A stretch of DNA of 64,000 nt from Chionoecetes opilio. Its lineage: Eukaryota; Arthropoda; Malacostraca; Decapoda; Majidae. Position 1 is the stretch's first letter. The number at the start of each line of letters is the position of its first letter. The notes beneath the pieces were generated by a model. It did no database searches. It saw nothing but the letters and a program-made list of their open reading frames with translations, and was not told the DNA's origin. Location: assembly GCA_016584305.1 (NCBI GenBank), contig JACEEZ010020613.1, forward strand, positions 104,401-168,400, given 5' to 3'. The translations under genes were made by a program, and so were the position numbers. This document shows positions 11,945 to 23,046 of the stretch, piece by piece.

Positions 11945-12520
11945 AGAGATGTTATTAGCTAGATGCCAGAAGTCACGAGAGGAATTTGATTCAGAAAGAT
12001 TTTGACATTTTCTATGAATGAAAGAGTTTTCGGTAAGTTTAAGTAAAGATTTGGCATGATTACGGGCAGAAATATAAAGGGCATGAGTTTCAGGAGATGG
12101 ATGCTTACGGTACCGTTTGTGAGCCACCTTTCTATCTCGGACAGCATGAGAACAAGCAGAGTTAAACCAAGGTTGACGGGCTTTAGGATTAGAGAAAATA
12201 TGTGGAATGTACGCCTCCATGCCAGAGACTATGACCTCAGTTATGCGCTCTGCACAAAGAGATGGGTCTTTGACATGGAATCAGTAATCATTCCATGGAA
12301 AATCAGAGTAGTACTGCCTTAGGTCTTCCCACTTAGCTGAGTTGAAGTGCCAGAAGCACCTCCGCTTAGGTGGGTCCCGAGACGGTACCGGAGCGATAGG
12401 ACAGGTTACAGAAATAAGATTGTGATCGGAGGAACCCAACGGAGAGAATAGTTTCACAGAGTAAGCAGAAGGGTTAGTAGTTAGGAAAAGATCAAGAATG
12501 TTGGGCGTGTCTCCAAGGCA

Positions 12521-12809
12521 TGATGCTTTTCTTTTCTCACTCATTTCCTGCCAGCCTCGGTCTGAGGAAGTGAGGGGTGGGGAGGCGCCTTCTACTTAGC
12601 TATTCTTTCACCTTAAACACACAAAAACTATAGTGATAGAAAATAGTCACACAAGAAGCCCTGTTTAGCCAAGCAGGGCTGTTTCTGTCTGTTCTTCCAT
12701 TGTATGTCTTAATATATACTCATATAAATCACGTTCCCCATCATCTATCGAGGCATTATTTTGAAGAAAAAAAAATACTATAATACACACACACAAAAAA
12801 AACTCTTAC
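12521..12809 (-). other. Intron after the IKK ubiquitin-like exon
   Basis: Starts with the 5' splice site GTAAGAG (minus strand, from 12809). No further exon was recognised before LINE-J begins. A short C/A microsatellite lies at 12784-12797. Confidence 0.6.
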
Positions 12810-13001
12810 CGGTGGGGCCCAGCACTGAATGGCTGGTCGCGTGGGGTCCGGAGGTTGACCTCTAGGTAAAAGTGGCCGCTGGTCATCTATGACTACACCA
12901 CTGTCCTGAGCCACCCAATTCTGCACTTCAGACAGGGGTGTGGCTTCTGTTACTTCGTACTCCAGTAGGCAGCATAAATCAACCACAAATACTTTGATCA
13001 T
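12810..13001 (-). CDS. IKBKB: IkB kinase (IKK-beta/alpha type), ubiquitin-like-domain exon
   Basis: The exon is 192 bp, phase 0 in and 0 out, with acceptor …TTTCCAG before 13001 and donor GTAAGAG after 12810. It encodes 64 residues from MIKVFVVDLCCLLEYEVTE to PAIQCWAPP. This matches the ubiquitin-like domain that follows the IKK kinase domain: start I-V-x-V, a D-S-G-V/I-x-x-x-D-Q block (AQDSGVVIDDQRPLL) and the PA-x-QCW end. In IKK this domain is needed for kinase activity and substrate positioning. It continues in frame from the exon 24443-24572. The symbol is by family; IKBKB versus CHUK cannot be separated because arthropods have a single such kinase. Confidence 0.9.
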
Positions 13002-13631
13002 CTGGAAATTAAACAACATATACAAATTTAGTTGTAAGTTAATCGAAAAGAATCAAATTAAATTTGACATCTTACTGGCAACACAGGAGAAGATACTTTG
13101 TGTTTACTAATTCTGCTAAGAAATTTCCAATGGGGTGTGTTATGACAAACAATAAAACAATCTCTTAAGTGTCTTAACACAAAGAGCTCCTGCTCGTATA
13201 AAACAATTATTGAACACAGATGTGACTCTGGATAGTGAGTGTGACCTGTAGCAAACACTAAAAGCCTCCCCCCAAAATATTTCTACTCATACAAACAGGA
13301 ATCATCATTTTACTGATGAAAAATAAACATTCAGAGATATTCGCCATACAAGAGTTGTACACAATGACAACTGTAAGAGATATGAACATACATTATAGCA
13401 GTGAAGGAGCCAGTGATTCAGAATACTAAGTGAAACTTTCAGTGCTTGTAAGGGAGCTGATGGTGTCCCCATAAATCTCCCACTTAGGTCATTACTGTAA
13501 CTCATAGCTCCCTACATAAAAATTCCCTAGCTGATACTGTCAGTCACTAGAAAACTTCTGCCATATATAAATATTCGTATCACAATTATTATAATTAATT
13601 ACCAAGATTATCAGCCACACTTGTAATCCTA
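13002..13631 (-). other. Intron sequence next to the IKK exon
   Basis: This is low-copy-looking sequence without recognisable coding or element ends. It ends in an A-rich tract at 13630-13676, which is a simple repeat next to LINE-K unit C. Confidence 0.5.
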
Positions 13632-13636
13632 AAAAA

Positions 13637-13681
<45 letters not shown>

Positions 13682-13684
13682 CTG

Positions 13685-13997
13685 TCATATCATTTACTTA
13701 AACCAAGAACATCACTGGGGCTAATACTGATCCTTGAGGAACTCCACTTATCACACTGCACCATTCTGACTTCTGATCTTTTATTACTGTTCTCATCTCT
13801 CTGTTGCTCAAAAAGTCTTCCATCCACTTCAGCAAACCACCCTTCAATCCTCCTACATGTTCTAGCTTCCAGAGCAGTTTCTTATGAGGTACCTTGTCAA
13901 ATGCCTTCTTTAGGTCCGAGCAGACTCTTATGAGGTATCTTGTCAAATGCCTTCTTTAGGTCCAAGTATATGCAATCGACCCACCCCTCCCTTTCCT
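13685..13997 (-). mobile_element. LINE-K array, unit C (truncated)
   Basis: The minus strand encodes only KKAFDKVPHKKLLWKL to GVPQGSVLAPVMFLV of the LINE-K polymerase. It starts at the same polymerase codon (the GWVDCIYLDL stretch) as unit B does in its 5' part. Within it a 46-bp block is duplicated in tandem (about 13872-13963, ending CCTTCTTTAGGTCC twice). It abuts the (TG)n/TATTTACCTAG tail of unit B. Confidence 0.8.
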
Positions 13998-15287
13998 GTG
14001 TGTGTGTGTGTGTATTTACCTACTTGTATTTACCTAGTTGTGTAACCTGTTACCTGTGTGTGTGTATTTACCTAGTTGTAACATACAGGAAAAGAGCTAT
14101 GCTCGTACTGTCCCGTCTCCAAATCTACTATTATCCAGCTTGCCTTTGAAGTCCTGAATACTTCTTGCATTAATCACTTTTGCATCAAGGTTGTTCCAGG
14201 CTTCTATGCTTCTATACGGGAAGCTGTATTTTTTTATATCCCTCTTGCATGTTGTCCTTTTCAATTTCTTCTCATTACCTCTTGTACTTCTATCGTCCCA
14301 CACAAACAGATCTTCTCTGTCAATTTTTTCCAGACCCATTGATGCTCTATACATTGCTATAAAATCTCTCCTTTCTCTTCTTTTCTCAAGAGTTTTGAGT
14401 TTTAGTCTTGAAAGTCTTTCTTCATATGGTAAATCTCTCAGGCTTGGAGCCATTTTTGTGGCTGCTCTTTGTATTCTCTCAATCTTCCTTATATCCTTCT
14501 TTTTATGTGGTGACCAAATCACTGCCGCATATTCCAACCTTGGTCGAATCAAAGATGTTATCAATTTCTTAATCATCTCTTCATCCAGATATTTGAATGC
14601 CATTCTTATATTCCTCAGCAACTGATATGTATCTCCTGTGATCTTGTTTATATGCTTCTCTGGTGACAAATTGTCTGTAATCCATACTCCCAGATCTTTT
14701 TCGACCTTTGTTTTGATTATCCATTCATTTCCCATCGAATACTTTCCTCTCTGTCTCTTTTTGCTACTGCCCACTTCCATCACTTAACACTTTTTGGCAT
14801 TAAACTCCATTTCCCATATTTGACTCCATCTGAAAATCTTATCTAGATCCTTTTGTAAATCCTCACAGTCCTCTTTACTTTCTACTTTTCTTAGTAATTT
14901 AGCATCACCAGCGAATAAACTCATATAACTGTTCACTCCCTCTGTCATATCATTTACATAGACCAAGAACATCAGTGGGGCCAATATTGATCCTTGAGGA
15001 ACTCCACTTATCACACTGCACCATTCTGATTTCTGATCTTTACCTCCGCCAACGAAGTTGGAGGGGTTATGTTTTCACCCCGATCTGTCTGTCTGTCTGT
15101 CTGTTTGTTAGTGTACAGGATTTCTCGAAAAGTTACGAATAGATTTGGACCAAACTCAGTATACCAAGTCTATTTGGTATAAGGAAGAACTTATTTAATT
15201 TTGGATGAAATCTATTGACAACTGTTGCCATGGCAACCAATTAATGAAATATTCGGCCAGAGGTATGCGCTCATACTGAGTGCATAA

Positions 15288-15360
<73 letters not shown>

Positions 15361-15361
15361 T

Positions 15362-15436
<75 letters not shown>

Positions 15437-15674
15437 GAGGAAATATTCGGGCGGAGGTATGCGCTATACTGAGTGCGACCCCCCCCACCCCCCACCCCAG
15501 TTTATTACTGTTCTCATCTCTCTGTTGCTCAAAAAGTCTTCCATCCACTTCAGCAAACCACCCTTCAATCCTCTAACATTTTCTAGCTTCCAGAGGCAGT
15601 CTCTTATGAGGTACCTTGTCAAATGCCTTCTTTAGGTCCAAGTATATGCAATCGACCCACCCCTCCCTTTCCTG
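13998..15674 (-). mobile_element. LINE-K array, unit B, split by a dispersed repeat
   Basis: Polymerase and C-terminal domain are readable. 15501-15660 holds the part up to motif B. After the insertion 15041-15500 the frame resumes with ISGVPQGSILAPLMFLVYVN. The catalytic motif reads FAGD instead of FADD, so the first catalytic aspartate is lost. The C-terminus (LEYAAVIWSPHKKKDIRK to LDNSRFGDGTVRA) ends at a stop at 14097, followed by a tail of (TG)n and TATTTACCTAG blocks. Confidence 0.85.
15041..15500. mobile_element. Dispersed repeat with CCTCCGCC…GGCGGAGG ends, carrying (TA)n
   Basis: It begins ACCTCCGCCAACGAAGTTGG and ends with GGGCGGAGGTATGCGC followed by a C-rich tract. Inside are a (GTCT)n run, the block TTTCTCGAAAAGTTACGAAT and about 140 bp of TA repeats (15291-15433), with AAATATTCGG on both sides of the TA tract. 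This sequence type is dispersed widely in invertebrate genomes (recollection, not checked). It interrupts LINE-K unit B; the joined LINE sequence GATCTTTTATTACTG can be seen undisturbed in unit A and at 46.5-48 kb. Confidence 0.75.
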
Positions 15675-17014
15675 TGTGTGTGTGTGTGTATTTACCTACT
15701 TGTATTTACCTAGTTGTGTAACCTGTTACCTGTGTGTGTGTATTTACCTAGTTGTAACATACAGGAAAAGAGCTATGCTCGTACTGTCCCGTCTCCAAAT
15801 CTACTATTATCCAGCTTGCCTTTGAAGTCCTGAATACTTCTTGCATTAATCACTTTTGCATCAAGGTTGTTCCAGGCTTCTATGCTTCTATATGGGAAGC
15901 TGTATTTTTTTATATCTCTCTTGCATGTTGTCCTTTTCAATTTCTTCTCATTACCTCTTGTACTTCTATCGTCCCACACAAACAGATCTTCTCTGTCAGT
16001 TTTTTCCAGACCCATTGATGCTCTATACACTGCTATAAAATCTCCCCTTTCTCTTCTTTTCTCAAGTGTTGGGAGTTTTAGTCTTGAAAGTCTTTCTTCA
16101 TATGGTAAATCTCTCAGGCTTGGAGCCATTTTTGTGGCTGCTCTTTGTATTCTCTCAATCTTCCTTATATCCTTCTTTTTATGGGGTGACCAAATCACTG
16201 CCGCATATTCCAACCTTGGTCGAATCAAAAATGTTATCAATTTCTTGATCATCTCTTCATCCAGATATTTGAATGCCATTCTTATATTCCTCAGCAACTG
16301 GTATGTATCTCCTGTGATCTTGTTTATATGCTTCTCTGGTGACAAATTGTCCTTAATCCATACTCCCAGATCTTTTTCGACCTTTGTTTTGATTATCCAT
16401 TCGTTTCCCATCGAATACTTTCCTCTCTGTCTCTTTTTGCTACTGCCCATTTCCATCACTTTACATTTTTTGGCATTAAACTCCATTTCCCATAGTTGAC
16501 TCCATCTGAAAATCTTATCGAGATCCTTTTGTAAATCCTCACAGTCCTCTTTACTTTCTACTTTTCTTAGTAATTTAGCATCATCAGCGAATAAACTCAT
16601 ATAACTGTTTACTCCTTCTGTCATATCATTTACATAGACCAAGAACATCACTGGGACCAATACTGATCCTTGAGGAACTCCACTTATCACACTGCACCAT
16701 TCTGACTTTTGATCTTTTCTTACTGTTCTCATCTCTCTGTTGCTCAAAAAGTCTTCCATCCACTTCAGCAAACCACCCTTCAATCCTCCTACATGTTCTA
16801 GCTTCCAGAGCAGTCTCTTATGAGGTACCTTGTCAAATGCCTTCTTTAGGTCCAGGTAAATGCAATCGACCCACCCCTCTCTTTCCTGTGTCACATCAAT
16901 CACTCTCAAGTAAAAGCTTAATAAATTCGTTGTACATGACATTCCTCCTCTAAATCCAAGCTGGCCACCTGCGAGTGTGTTTGTCTCTTCCAAATATGTC
17001 AACCATCTGTCCTT
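15675..17014 (-). mobile_element. LINE-K array, unit A (polymerase open)
   Basis: A continuous frame of about 410 codons runs from VKDRWLTYLEETNTLAGGQL (near 17014) to GDGTVRA (stop at 15773). It shows the RT motifs LGFRGGMSCTTNLL, YLDLKKAFDKVPH, GVPQGSVLVPVMF and an intact FADDAKLL, then the C-terminal domain. The reading frame continues upstream into Pro-Thr-His repeats, but these are translation of the microsatellite 17020-17212 and not protein. The 5' half (endonuclease and ORF1) is missing; a full copy is at 46537-52790. The 3' tail has (TG)n and TATTTACCTAG blocks (15675-15770). Confidence 0.9.
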
Positions 17015-17018
17015 CACA

Positions 17019-17019
<1 letters not shown>

Positions 17020-17093
<74 letters not shown>

Positions 17094-17212
17094 TGGGTGG
17101 TGGGTGGGTGGGTGGGTGGGTGGGTGGGTGGGTGGGTGGGTGGGGGGTGGGTGGTGGGGTGGGTGGTGGGTGGGTGGGTGGGTGGGTGGGTGGGTGGGTG
17201 TGTGTGTGTGTG
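17020..17212. repeat. Compound microsatellite (TG)n(CGTG)n(GGTG)n(TG)n
   Basis: A run of TG turns into CGTG units, then about 100 bp of GGTG/GGGT units, then TG again. On the plus strand the G runs are spaced so that G-quadruplexes could form. It separates LINE-K unit A from the S1 repeat. Open frames of Cys/Val/Gly or Pro/Thr/His across it are artefacts. Confidence 0.95.
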
Positions 17213-17430
17213 TGTGCCTACAGCGCCGTTAGGCCGTGGGCTCCAGGGGTGGGATGGTAGGCCCTGGAGGTTCCCTTGAGGGCTGTGATGGTTAGCCCTC
17301 ACCCGTGGTGATGCAGATATAATTTCTATAGTGACGCCTGTGATTAGAGGCTCATGCCACCCCCTGTGTCCTCTGATGCCCTCGCAATCGAAGGTAGAGT
17401 TAATGGGCAGCGTGTGAGTGTTCTTAGGCC
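17213..17430 (-). repeat. S1 SINE-like repeat, copy 1
   Basis: Diagnostic blocks are CCAGGGGTGGGATGGTAGGC, TATAGTGACGCCTGTGATTA and CACCCCCTGTGTCCTC. Copies also lie at 20762-20970, 30490-30713, 44125-44245 and 52848-53070. On the minus strand each good copy ends in a simple tail: CA repeats here and at 52.8 kb, poly(A) at 20.7 kb and an A-rich run at 30.5 kb. This suggests retroposition. No convincing Pol III A/B boxes were found. Confidence 0.7.
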
Positions 17431-17490
17431 ACTCGACGGTGCAGAGAAAGATTTTAAGTGGATTTTACAGCCCTCATCAAGGATAATTAA

Positions 17491-18204
17491 ATAAGATAGG
17501 TAACACCTCAAAGTAAGTAGCACCTTTAAACCTTACACCCCCGCCGTTCCTTACTTATTTACCACAAAATACTCCTTTATAAGTGATTAACCATGACGTG
17601 TGTGGTACTGTGGTTTCTGGAGGTACTGGAGGAGACAGGATAGAAGAGAGGATGGCATTGTGACAGTGTTATTGCCGTATAACACTGTCACACAACCATC
17701 AGCTGACGCCCTCACTCACTCAGACCAAAACAAATGAAAATGTTTTAGTATCCCAGGTGAAATAGACAAGGGAAGAGTTGACAAATCTGTTAACAAAGGA
17801 GACGAAGTTTGAAGAGAACCAATGAAGCGCTACTAAGCATCAAAGGTCACAAGAAGAAGACGAATCGAGAGAGACAGAGATGGAAGTTTTTAACAAGATA
17901 ATCCCTTCACCTGCCTTGTCATACATAAAAGCACACTAACATAGACATAAAACGTGTACAGAGCTAGATCACTCAATGCCTTGCTCTTACTAACTAATCA
18001 CTACACTAATGCTTTCCTCCCTTCTCTACGGTACCTCCAATGCCTTCCTCTCTTCTCTCCTGTCTCCTCCAGTACCTCCAGCAACCACAGTACCACACAC
18101 GTCCTTGTTAATCACTTACAAAGGAGAATTTTGTGGTAAATAAGTAAGGCTCGGCGGTGGTGTGAGGTAAGGTGCTACTTATTTCGAGGTGTTACTTATT
18201 TTAT
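17491..18204. mobile_element. Foldback DNA element with about 170-bp terminal repeats, copy 1
   Basis: The left arm (from AGGTAACACCTCAAAGTAAG at 17497) and right arm (ending TATTTCGAGGTGTTACTTAT) are inverted repeats of about 170 bp. They include TGTGTGGTACTGTGG and GGAGGTACTGGAGGAGACAG blocks. The interior (about 17660-18040) is non-coding. A near-identical copy is at 53123-53840. The target duplication could not be defined. Confidence 0.8.
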
Positions 18205-18484
18205 GGAACAGCAGTCAAAGGCCTGGCCTATGAAGAATAGGCCACCTGTAATATCAAGATCAAGATCAAGTATCGTTCGTAGGACAGAATACGTGTGTGG
18301 GAGAACGCCGGACTAAAGGCTTCACGGACAGCATCCGCTGGGTGACTTCAAACTCAAGCTCAAGCTCAAGCTCCTCTCCTCTACGTAGTGTTGGCCGAAG
18401 CCACCACCCCGGGAGGCGGGTCACAAACCCTCGGCTAACACCCGGTACCCATTCACTGCTGGGTGGACAGGGGCTTGGGGCCTT

Positions 18485-18661
18485 TTCAGGATATATTTTT
18501 TGGGAAAAAGTGAGTCTTATAAGCTGTAAAATACGGTAGGTACACCTCGCACCGGACTAAATAAGCATTTTTACAGTGTTTTCAATACCCGAGTTTCGCG
18601 ATCCGCGAGTTTCGCGCTATGCCTTGGGAAGAAAGCAAGCGCGAAACTCGGGAGGGTACTG
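18485..18661. repeat. Solo ends of two pogo-like families
   Basis: 18485-18539 is one end of the CCGTATTTTACGGC family (GTCTTATAAGCTGTAAAATA then CGGTA). 18560-18661 is a T6 fragment with CGAGTTTCGCGATCCGCGAG and GCGCGAAACTCGGGAGGGTA. Both are repeated in the second composite. Confidence 0.65.
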
Positions 18662-18752
18662 TATTCTTAAAAAGCAGCTTTCAAAACATTTGGCCATCCT
18701 ATTGATTGCATTGCTGGGTTGCCCTGCTTGATAGTCAGTACTACAAGGAGTT

Positions 18753-20035
18753 AAGGCCCGTTCACATCTCCATGACTCGCGTCAGCGACCGGTCACGACT
18801 TGCTGAGTCATCCAGTCGGTGACGACTGCAGCCGTTTGTGGGAGGGGGGCCGAAACTCCATATTCGGCGTGGTTGGCTCAGGTTGCCGTAGTTAGGCGAC
18901 TAGTCAGCGACTAGTCCGTGATTGTCGGCGATAGTCGCGGACAGTCGCGGACAAAAGCTAATTTAACCGCCAATATTGGGTTGCCGTCATGTGACAATAG
19001 TCGTCGAGTCGCAGCACGATGCGGCGACTGTTTCCAGCCGAGCTGCGACTGACACCGGATATGGCAAGTCCCTCCACCGACCGTAGTCGGCGCGGTTAGC
19101 TGACGGTTTGCCGTAGTTAGGCGACTATACGGCGACTAGTCTGCGATTGTCGGCGATAGTCGCAAACTATAGGGGTATTTGAAAATTTAAAGATCAACTT
19201 TGAGTTGGCGTCATGCGGCGACATTTGCCGACAGTTGCAGCACGACGAAAATCCACGGTTGCCGTCATGCTGCAACTGTTCCCAGCCGTTCTGTGACTGA
19301 CGCCGAGTGGTTGTAAATGTGGGCAGCGCTCTGGCCCATCCCCCACAGCACTTTTCAACTTTCGCTTGTGTAGTGAAGTTCCACGCCACCGATGTCGGTC
19401 ACACTGTTGTTCACACACTTGCCCACTTTGACTAGGCCACAAATACTTATGTGCCTCCTAATGTTATTAATTGAACACAATAACTACGACAGTGATAACA
19501 ATCGCCAAGGTACTAAAGATACTGCGGAAGCAGTACAGCACTAAAGATACTGCACTAATGATACTGCTCTATTTATAGTGGATAATGATGACGATAATAA
19601 TGATAATAATATCAATAAATATTTCAAAAATTTCCACTTTTCCTCTCTCTCTCTCTCTCTCCGTCGAAATGGAGAAAGCGTGGGATAGATCAATCTTTCC
19701 CACGCTAAAATAACACGTGCTCCAGTCGCAGCACAACCCCGACTGGTCGCAGTACAGCCCCGACTGGTCGGCGCCAGGCTTGGACCCTTCAGCGACGAGT
19801 CCCAGCACGGAGACAACTTTTTCCGTGAAATTTTTGAGTCGCAGACCCGCCCCAAGTGTATAGAGCATGCACCACAGTCGGGACCCCCCCTCGCACCCCT
19901 TCACGACTCCCATGACCCGGCGGCGACGGTCTGGGCCTGACGCCAACCCACATGACGACCGGCGCCGACCACAGCATGACTCAGCAAGTCGTGACTGGTC
20001 GCCGTCGAATCGTGAAGATGTGAACTGAGCTGAGA
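18753..20035. mobile_element. Foldback element, possibly Harbinger-like, with internal CGACTAG-rich repeats
   Basis: The left end begins AAGGCCCGTTCACATCTCCA and runs into GTCACGACTTGCTGAGTCAT. The right end carries the inverse of that last block at about 19976-19998 and GATGTGAACTGAGC near 20032. The GGCCCGTTCAC start and an adjoining TTA recall Harbinger-type ends, but this is tentative. Inside, two units of about 215 bp (about 18855-19075 and 19080-19312) share TTGCCGTAGTTAGGCGACTA and GATTGTCGGCGATAGTCGC. No transposase is present. Confidence 0.55.
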
Positions 20036-20495
20036 ACTTAAATTTAAACTGAGAAGGCAACAGCCATGTTTGTGCAGATGCCAACATCATGTCTGTGTCA
20101 GCAAGGTTTCTCAAGCTTAGTTTTAATCAAGGCATAGAAAAGGAATGCCATTCTGAATTTGGATCCTCTTATGCGCGATGCACTTGAAAATTGTCTGATG
20201 CCTTGATTTAAGCTGATAGCAGACAAATTGCAACAACAGCCAAGCCACTGATTCTGACAAGCCACTGGCTTTGTTTTTTGGATTACCAAATATAATGCAT
20301 ATTAGGTGCAATATTACTTTAGTTTCATGAAGAAAAATGCATTTGCTGTGTAATTCCGAAGGTATGTTTAATTTCTCCTTGTTTATTTAGAGATTTAGAC
20401 TGCATGTGTTATTTATTATACAGAAGAATATGTAAACTGTAAATTTAAAATGAGTGAAACTGCCTTTTCCTACCTATATATTTTGTAGAATGATA
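20036..20495. other. Intronic sequence, no gene seen
   Basis: AT-rich sequence without element ends or recognisable exon. Short open frames here show no family features. Confidence 0.5.
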
Positions 20496-20692
20496 TACCG
20501 TATTTTAGGGCTTATAAGACGCTGCATCTTGGAAGACACACCCTGATTTTGGAAAGAGATTTCTTAATTTTTTTTTTTTTTTTAAATCTAACTGATATAA
20601 AAACATATCTTGTCTATAGGTATAAGTAAATCCATAGTATGTACAGTAAAACCCTTATAACTCAGCACTGAATAACTCGGAATTTGTTTTGG

Positions 20693-20761
<69 letters not shown>

Positions 20762-20762
<1 letters not shown>

Positions 20763-20970
20763 TACACCTATGCCTATAGCGCGTGTAGGCAGTGAGCTCC
20801 AGGGGTGGGATGGTAGGCCCTGGAGGCTCACTCGAGGGCTGTGATGGTTCCGTAGCCCGTGGTGGCGCAGGCAGGATTCTTATAGTGACGCCTGTGATTA
20901 GAGGCTCATGCCACCCCCTGTGTCCTCCCATGCACTCGCAGTCGAAGGTAGAGTTAATGGACAGGGCATA
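20762..20970 (-). repeat. S1 SINE-like repeat, copy 2, with poly(A) tail
   Basis: The S1 blocks listed for copy 1 are present. On the minus strand the repeat ends in about 60 A (plus-strand T tract 20698-20761). The tail directly abuts the repeat end, as expected for retroposition. It is nested in T3. Confidence 0.75.
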
Positions 20971-21228
20971 GTGTTGCAGTAACTAAGTGCTCAAGTGATG
21001 TAAAATTAAGTTGTACAGTACTGTATACAATACAGTACTGTTATGTTATAAAGTGATTAAAGTTATACCAGTGTTAAAATGCGACTGAGTCTCCCTAACA
21101 TCTTCTACATGTTACAACAAGGCTCCCCTCTCCTTGGATTACATGCCTGCTGCTACCCGTTCATTGGTAAGTGTAGTTTTTATGCTTTTACAGTACTTAT
21201 TATTATTATTATTATTATTATTATTTTT

Positions 21229-21385
<157 letters not shown>

Positions 21386-21929
21386 CCCATATCAGAGAAG
21401 GACATTGCATAACTCGGCACATTGAATAACTCGGCAAGGGCCAGAGCCCCTATCGTGCCGAGTTATAAGGCTTTTACTGTATAAGTAAATAGTTTTGATG
21501 AATTCGCCATGGGTTATAATTTCCATGACTGAAAAAAACTGTTGATACGTGTTACAGCCTGATGGTAAATGCTGCATCAACACTAGCAGACGATAGGTGG
21601 CGTTGTTGATGCCAATCTGCCGAGGCGGAAGTTGCCGCGGAACGGCTCCCGCCAGTCTTGGTGGCAGACTCATATAGAGTCTAAGCTTGTGATACGTGTG
21701 ACAGCCTGGTGGTAAATGATACATCAATTCTAGCAGACGATACATCAACACTAGCAGACGATAGGTGGTGCTGTTGGTGCCAATCTGCCGAGGTAGAAGT
21801 TGCCGCGGAATGGCTCCCGCCAGTCTTGGCGGCAGTCTCATTCCAACATTCGTCTTGGAAGACGCATGAGTATTTTTCAGGGTAATTTTGGAGAGAAAAA
21901 GTGCGTCTTATAAGCCGTAAAATACGGTA

Positions 21930-23036
21930 GTTAGATTTAAAATGTCAGAGTGAGATTTTAAAAGGAGGAAAAAAATGTGGTGGACAGCTCTTACCAAATC
22001 ACTAGTAGGGGTGGACGACATCAAAAAAGGTTGAAGAGCACTGGCTTAGTACAACTAGTGCTGAAATACCAGCTCCCTCACCCTTGCCCGGGCCCTGTAT
22101 ATGCATCCTAACTGACTAAACAAATTAATTTTTTGTGCTGATCTTTGTCCAGCATTAGTTGCAGCAGCTGTTGCTGTTGTTATTGTTGCAGCTGTTGCTG
22201 TGCTTTCCACATTTGCGGCTGCAGTTCTCTTTAGTATCAGAGCAGTTCTCTTCAAAGGAGTTCTCTCCTTGAAGTTCTCCATCAGTGCTGCACTAGTATT
22301 CCATCCGGTGGACAAAATTTTGAGCCCATTATATCATGGTTGAAAGTTTAGGAAATTCCTCAAGGTACAGTATGCAAAGCTCAAATGAGAGTGGTTACCT
22401 ATACCGCACACACAAGTATCCTTGGTTAAACTGGTCAGTGCAGTACAGTAAAATACAAAATAAAGAAAATAATAATTTGCCTTTTAGGTAGTACTTAGCC
22501 TACATCAACAGTAAAGTACATAAAGAGGCGTTAACTTAAGATGGTTAGATTAGGTTACTTTAAACAGTATGTTTTTGTGGTGTTATTAGTTGTAATCTTA
22601 AAAGATTTCAACCTTAAATTTGCTTCAGAAATTCGGTAATAGGTTACTGTTCTTGTACGTTGTTGTGACGGACGATAGGTGAAAATGTAATTCACAAAGG
22701 TTGCTCTAGTTGTTAAAAGTTTATTGCTATGTTTGCTTTCCCAAAACCCAGTGACTTTTGTTTACCCAATAAACAGTAACCCAATAACAGGTTAGGTTTG
22801 GTGTACCAAGTAGATTGTCTAGTAAAAATAGAACCATAAAAATTCCATTTTTACATAATAACCTACCCTACCCTAACCATTATTATTATAAAAAAATATT
22901 AGTTCCATTCAAAAAATTGGAGGATGCTCTAAATTGAAAATGTACCCCCTAACCTAACCCAGCCGCAATCTCTGCCAACCCAGCAAATCTCAATTCCATA
23001 AGAATCCATTGTTAGTTTCAAACAATTTCTAGTCAG
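21930..23036. other. Intronic sequence, no gene seen
   Basis: A weak CAG/CTG-rich stretch at 22140-22240 gives an Ala/Thr-rich open frame on the minus strand (22055-22315) with no recognisable domain. AT-rich tracts with AACCTAACC runs (about 22780-22980) are typical of degraded repeats. No host exon was recognised. Confidence 0.45.
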
Positions 23037-23046
23037 TATAAACTAT

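Larger units (their letters stand above)
9164..12520 (-). mobile_element. LINE-J copy A (Jockey-like non-LTR retrotransposon), nested and broken
   Basis: The minus strand encodes parts of a non-LTR polyprotein. The endonuclease end ([10 protein letters not shown]) is at 12281-12520 and the linker at 11945-12220 and 11580-11747. Reverse transcriptase lies at 10260-10802 (GPDGVPPIVL, VPKKGDRSNPSNYRPIALTS, VALDISKAFD) and motif B/C at about 10080-10250 with an intact SYADDSTLH. The C-terminal domain at 9283-9760 ends FKRRVTRHLPN. The poly(A) tail (T tract 9142-9163) marks the 3' end; the 5' end is truncated near 12520. Two insertions split it: an RTE-like LINE (10815-11561) and a SINE (11761-11944). 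Frameshifts also separate the blocks, so it is inactive. Clade assignment within Jockey/I/CR1 is uncertain. Confidence 0.9.
17213..18661. repeat. Composite repeat, copy 1 (second copy at 52848-54295)
   Basis: About 1.45 kb is shared collinearly with 52848-54295. It comprises an S1 repeat, a spacer (GTGTGAGTGTTCTTAGGCCA), a foldback element, a region with AGATCAAGATCAAG and CCCGGGAGGCGGGTCACAAA, a solo end of the CCGTATTTTACGGC family and a T6 fragment. Only scattered substitutions and short indels differ. Because several independent repeats are carried together, this looks like a duplicated segment and not a single transposon. Confidence 0.85.

Noticed and set aside
15271..15548. Tyr-Ile repeat frames (also at 21079-21437)
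   Set aside because: They are pure (TA)n translations.
14191..16499. Plus-strand hydrophobic frames of 140-210 codons (also 46940-47305, 50534-50908)
   Set aside because: Antisense shadows of the LINE-K C-terminal domain and endonuclease; they recur wherever LINE-K occurs.
17014..17302. Pro-Thr-His-rich N-terminus of a 509-codon minus-strand frame
   Set aside because: It is translation of the CGTG/GGTG microsatellite fused by chance to LINE-K unit A; protein-like sequence begins only near 17014.
22055..22315. Ala/Thr-rich minus-strand frame
   Set aside because: Derived from a CAG/CTG-rich stretch, with no domain and no splice context.
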